Assembly: GCA_021787395.1 (NCBI GenBank)
Contig: JAJYLZ010000030.1
Location: 1-41,517 of the forward strand
Origin: Chloroflexota bacterium
Lineage (GTDB): Bacteria > Chloroflexota > Limnocylindria > Limnocylindrales > CSP1-4
Direction: 5' to 3'
Length of the DNA: 41,517 nt
In this document: positions 40,102 to 41,517 of the stretch, piece after piece
Layout of the letters: the number at the start of each line of letters is the position of its first letter
How positions within the stretch are numbered: position 1 is the first letter of the stretch
Made by a program: the position numbers and the translations under genes
The notes under the pieces: generated by a model
The model's input: the letters and a program-made list of their open reading frames with translations, nothing else
The model's database searches: none
What the model was told of the DNA's origin: nothing

Positions 40102-40676
40102 GACAGGCTCGCCTCCAGGGCCTCGAGCTGCTCGAGGTGCATCAGGTCGTGGACGCCGGCGAACAGGAGCCACTCGCCGCACCGGAGGCGCCCCACCAGC
40201 GGGTGCTCCAGCGGGCACGGGTCGAGCTCGTGGCCGGCGATGCTGCGGGCGGCCCGCTCGACGATCCGCTGGCTGGTGGCGAGGCGCCGCACCAGGGCCT
40301 GGCGGTCGGCAGCCGCGTCTCCGGGAACGCCGGGCACCACCGCCGGGGCATCGGCAGGCCAGCGGCCGGCCGCCGCGAGCGACGCCGCCAGCGCCAGCTG
40401 GGCCCGGGCATCGGCGGTGTGCCCGATCGCCTGGGCGGCGTTCCAGTCGGCCTCGCCGCCGGGCATCGCGAAGGCGCGCTCCGGCAGCGCCGCCACCACG
40501 GACGAGAGGGCGTCGGCCACGGCGCGCAGCTGCTCGACGACGGCACCGGCCGACCCCTCGCCCGCCCGCCGCCGGACCTCGCGCCGCACCGAGATGAACC
40601 GCCCGCCATCGACGCCGCTCCACGCGACGACAACATCCTGGGCGGTGACGGCCAGATCATCGAAGCGTGATGACAC
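40098..40676 (-). CDS. DinB/YfiT-like four-helix metalloprotein
   Basis: The 192-residue protein fits the DinB superfamily, four-helix bundles with a three-histidine metal site. His86 in AIGHTADA and His176/His180 in GVHDLMHLEQLEAL are placed as expected. Members act as metal-dependent thiol transferases (bacillithiol, mycothiol) or have no known activity; the substrate here is unknown. The start is a GTG at 40674-40676 with no clear ribosome site. It overlaps the Nudix gene by 4 bp. Its first 20 bp overlap the terminal frame of the broken surface-protein gene, so the true start could be slightly later. Confidence 0.82.
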   Translation of the reverse strand: MSSRFDDLAVTAQDVVVAWSGVDGGRFISVRREVRRRAGEGSAGAVVEQLRAVADALSSVVAALPERAFAMPGGEADWNAAQAIGHTADARAQLALAASLAAAGRWPADAPAVVPGVPGDAAADRQALVRRLATSQRIVERAARSIAGHELDPCPLEHPLVGRLRCGEWLLFAGVHDLMHLEQLEALEASLS

Positions 40677-41517
40677 GCCTCACAGCGTAATGGCCGGCGA
40701 AAGGACCCGCTGCGGTTACTCCAGCCCAGAATTGTCTCGACGGCACCGTGAACTGCCCTGTGCTCGCGGCGCGGTCGCCGCTGCGGCTGGTCGCAGGTAA
40801 TGGAGCCACGGAATAGCTGACGGTCCCGTTGGCCAGCGTGTAGCTCACGCCGAAGAACGTGACGGTGGTGGCGATGGTGACGATCCCGGCCAAGCCTGTC
40901 GAGGCGATGGCCGTCTCGAAGCGGTTGAGCGAGTCGGTGCGGACGCGGTGCACGTCGGATAGCCGGCGACGCACGCGCCACTTGCGGCGAACGTCGCCGG
41001 GCCGCTCAGCGTCCAGGGCACCGAGGAGCCAGTGAGGATCGGGTTGTTGTTCGTGTCGGAGACGATCGTCTCGAGGGCGACCAGGGTGCCGGCCACGGCC
41101 GAGGCCTACGTCGGGGTGGCGGTCGTCACCTAGTAGCTCGTCAAGACCGCCGTGGTCGTGGCGCCGGTGAACGTGAACATGTAGCTCGAGTCGAGGTACG
41201 TGCCCAGGCTCGCGCTCGTGTACTGGACGGTCAGGACGGCGGTGCCAGCCCCCCTCGCGGCGAACTGCAGGCTCTGCCCGCTGAGGAAGTTGACCGCGGA
41301 CAGATCGCAGGGGCTGGCGAAGAGGAACGAGGTCACCGGGAAACTGACCGCGGAACCGCTGCACGTCGTCTCGAACAGGCTGCTGCCCGACAGGAAGTAA
41401 GGATCGGCGATGCCGAGCCCGGTGATCCCGATCCCGACGGCCAAGATGTCCTTCGGGAATGTCGTGCCGGCGTAGTTGGTGAAGTTGACGGTGTAAGCGG
41501 TGAGCCCGTCGGCCGGC
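40657..41517 (-). pseudogene. Broken gene for a secreted beta-rich surface protein (partial, continues past the window)
   Basis: Reading from the window edge, the frame gives a Thr/Ser/Gly/Val-rich, beta-sandwich-like protein: LTAYTVNFTNYAGTTF, GIADPYFLSGSSLFE, YTSASLGTYLDSSYMFTF. It meets TAG at 41130-41132 and, eight codons later in the same frame, TAG at 41106-41108. It then continues as convincing protein (SAVAGTLVALETIVSD, VPWTLSGPATFAASG). Near 40930-40970 the coding-like sequence moves to another frame (SLNRFETAIASTGLAGIV, TFFGVSYTLANGTVSYSV). Each TAG could be a former CAG. TAG is an ordinary stop for rmlB, the DUF3048 gene and the diguanylate cyclase, so recoding is unlikely. Cause may be real decay or sequence errors near a contig end. 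The family is unknown; an Ig-like adhesin repeat is plausible. Confidence 0.7.

Noticed and set aside
41106..41132. Recoding of TAG as glutamine
   Set aside because: TAG ends rmlB, the DUF3048 gene and the diguanylate cyclase normally, and a frameshift downstream indicates decay or error.

Overview
This window is about 41.5 kb of very GC-rich, gene-dense bacterial chromosome. Many neighbouring genes overlap by 4 bp (ATGA, GTGA or TTGA), and GTG and TTG starts are common. The gene set (UPF0182 membrane protein, DUF3048 protein, GuaB3-type IMP dehydrogenase, MreBC, class I PPK2) fits a high-GC Chloroflexota lineage such as Limnocylindria. A deep Actinomycetota lineage is the main alternative. 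This placement is inference from gene content; no rRNA or tRNA gene was seen. No insertion sequence, prophage or CRISPR array was seen either.

Region 1 (1-7.2 kb, minus strand) is one tightly overlapped polysaccharide operon. In transcription order it encodes a left-handed beta-helix acyltransferase, a DegT-type aminotransferase, a Gfo/Idh/MocA dehydrogenase, a UDP-sugar 6-dehydrogenase, a UDP-GlcNAc 2-epimerase-like protein and two glycosyltransferases, the second cut by the window edge. The set matches WbpD-E-B-A-I, the pathway to UDP-2,3-diacetamido-mannuronic acid. Region 2 (7.2-9.3 kb) holds an unfamiliar protein built of 15-residue repeats and a DUF3048 protein. Region 3 (9.3-10.2 kb) is a gene-free block with eight copies of a short palindromic repeat. 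Region 4 (10.2-15.3 kb, minus) is rmlA-rmlB-rmlD, a polyprenol-phosphate mannosyltransferase-like GT2 and a GT4.

Region 5 (15.3-20.8 kb) has tandem repeats around an XRE regulator, then mreB-mreC (minus) and a divergent membrane diguanylate cyclase. Region 6 (20.8-27.1 kb) has an FAD amine oxidase, a four-gene plus-strand locus (SHOCT membrane protein, cupredoxin, OmpR-type regulator, histidine kinase), a trans-sulfuration enzyme and RadC. In the four-gene locus the SHOCT protein, the cupredoxin and the kinase sensor loop all carry MMG motifs, which suggests extracytoplasmic copper handling and sensing.

Region 7 (27.4-34.7 kb, minus) is an envelope cluster (UPF0182, a multi-pass membrane protein, a zinc-ribbon membrane protein, a CPBP protease) plus two small unknown genes. 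Region 8 (34.8-40.7 kb) contains guaA and guaB3, separated by a second cluster of the same palindromic repeat, then ppk2, a Nudix hydrolase and a DinB-fold protein. The right edge (40.66-41.5 kb) is a broken surface-protein gene with two in-frame TAG codons and a frameshift.

Two promoter patterns recur. TAnnnT boxes lie 6-8 nt before several start codons, which suggests leaderless transcripts. TAnACT-like boxes lie 20-120 nt upstream of several operons.
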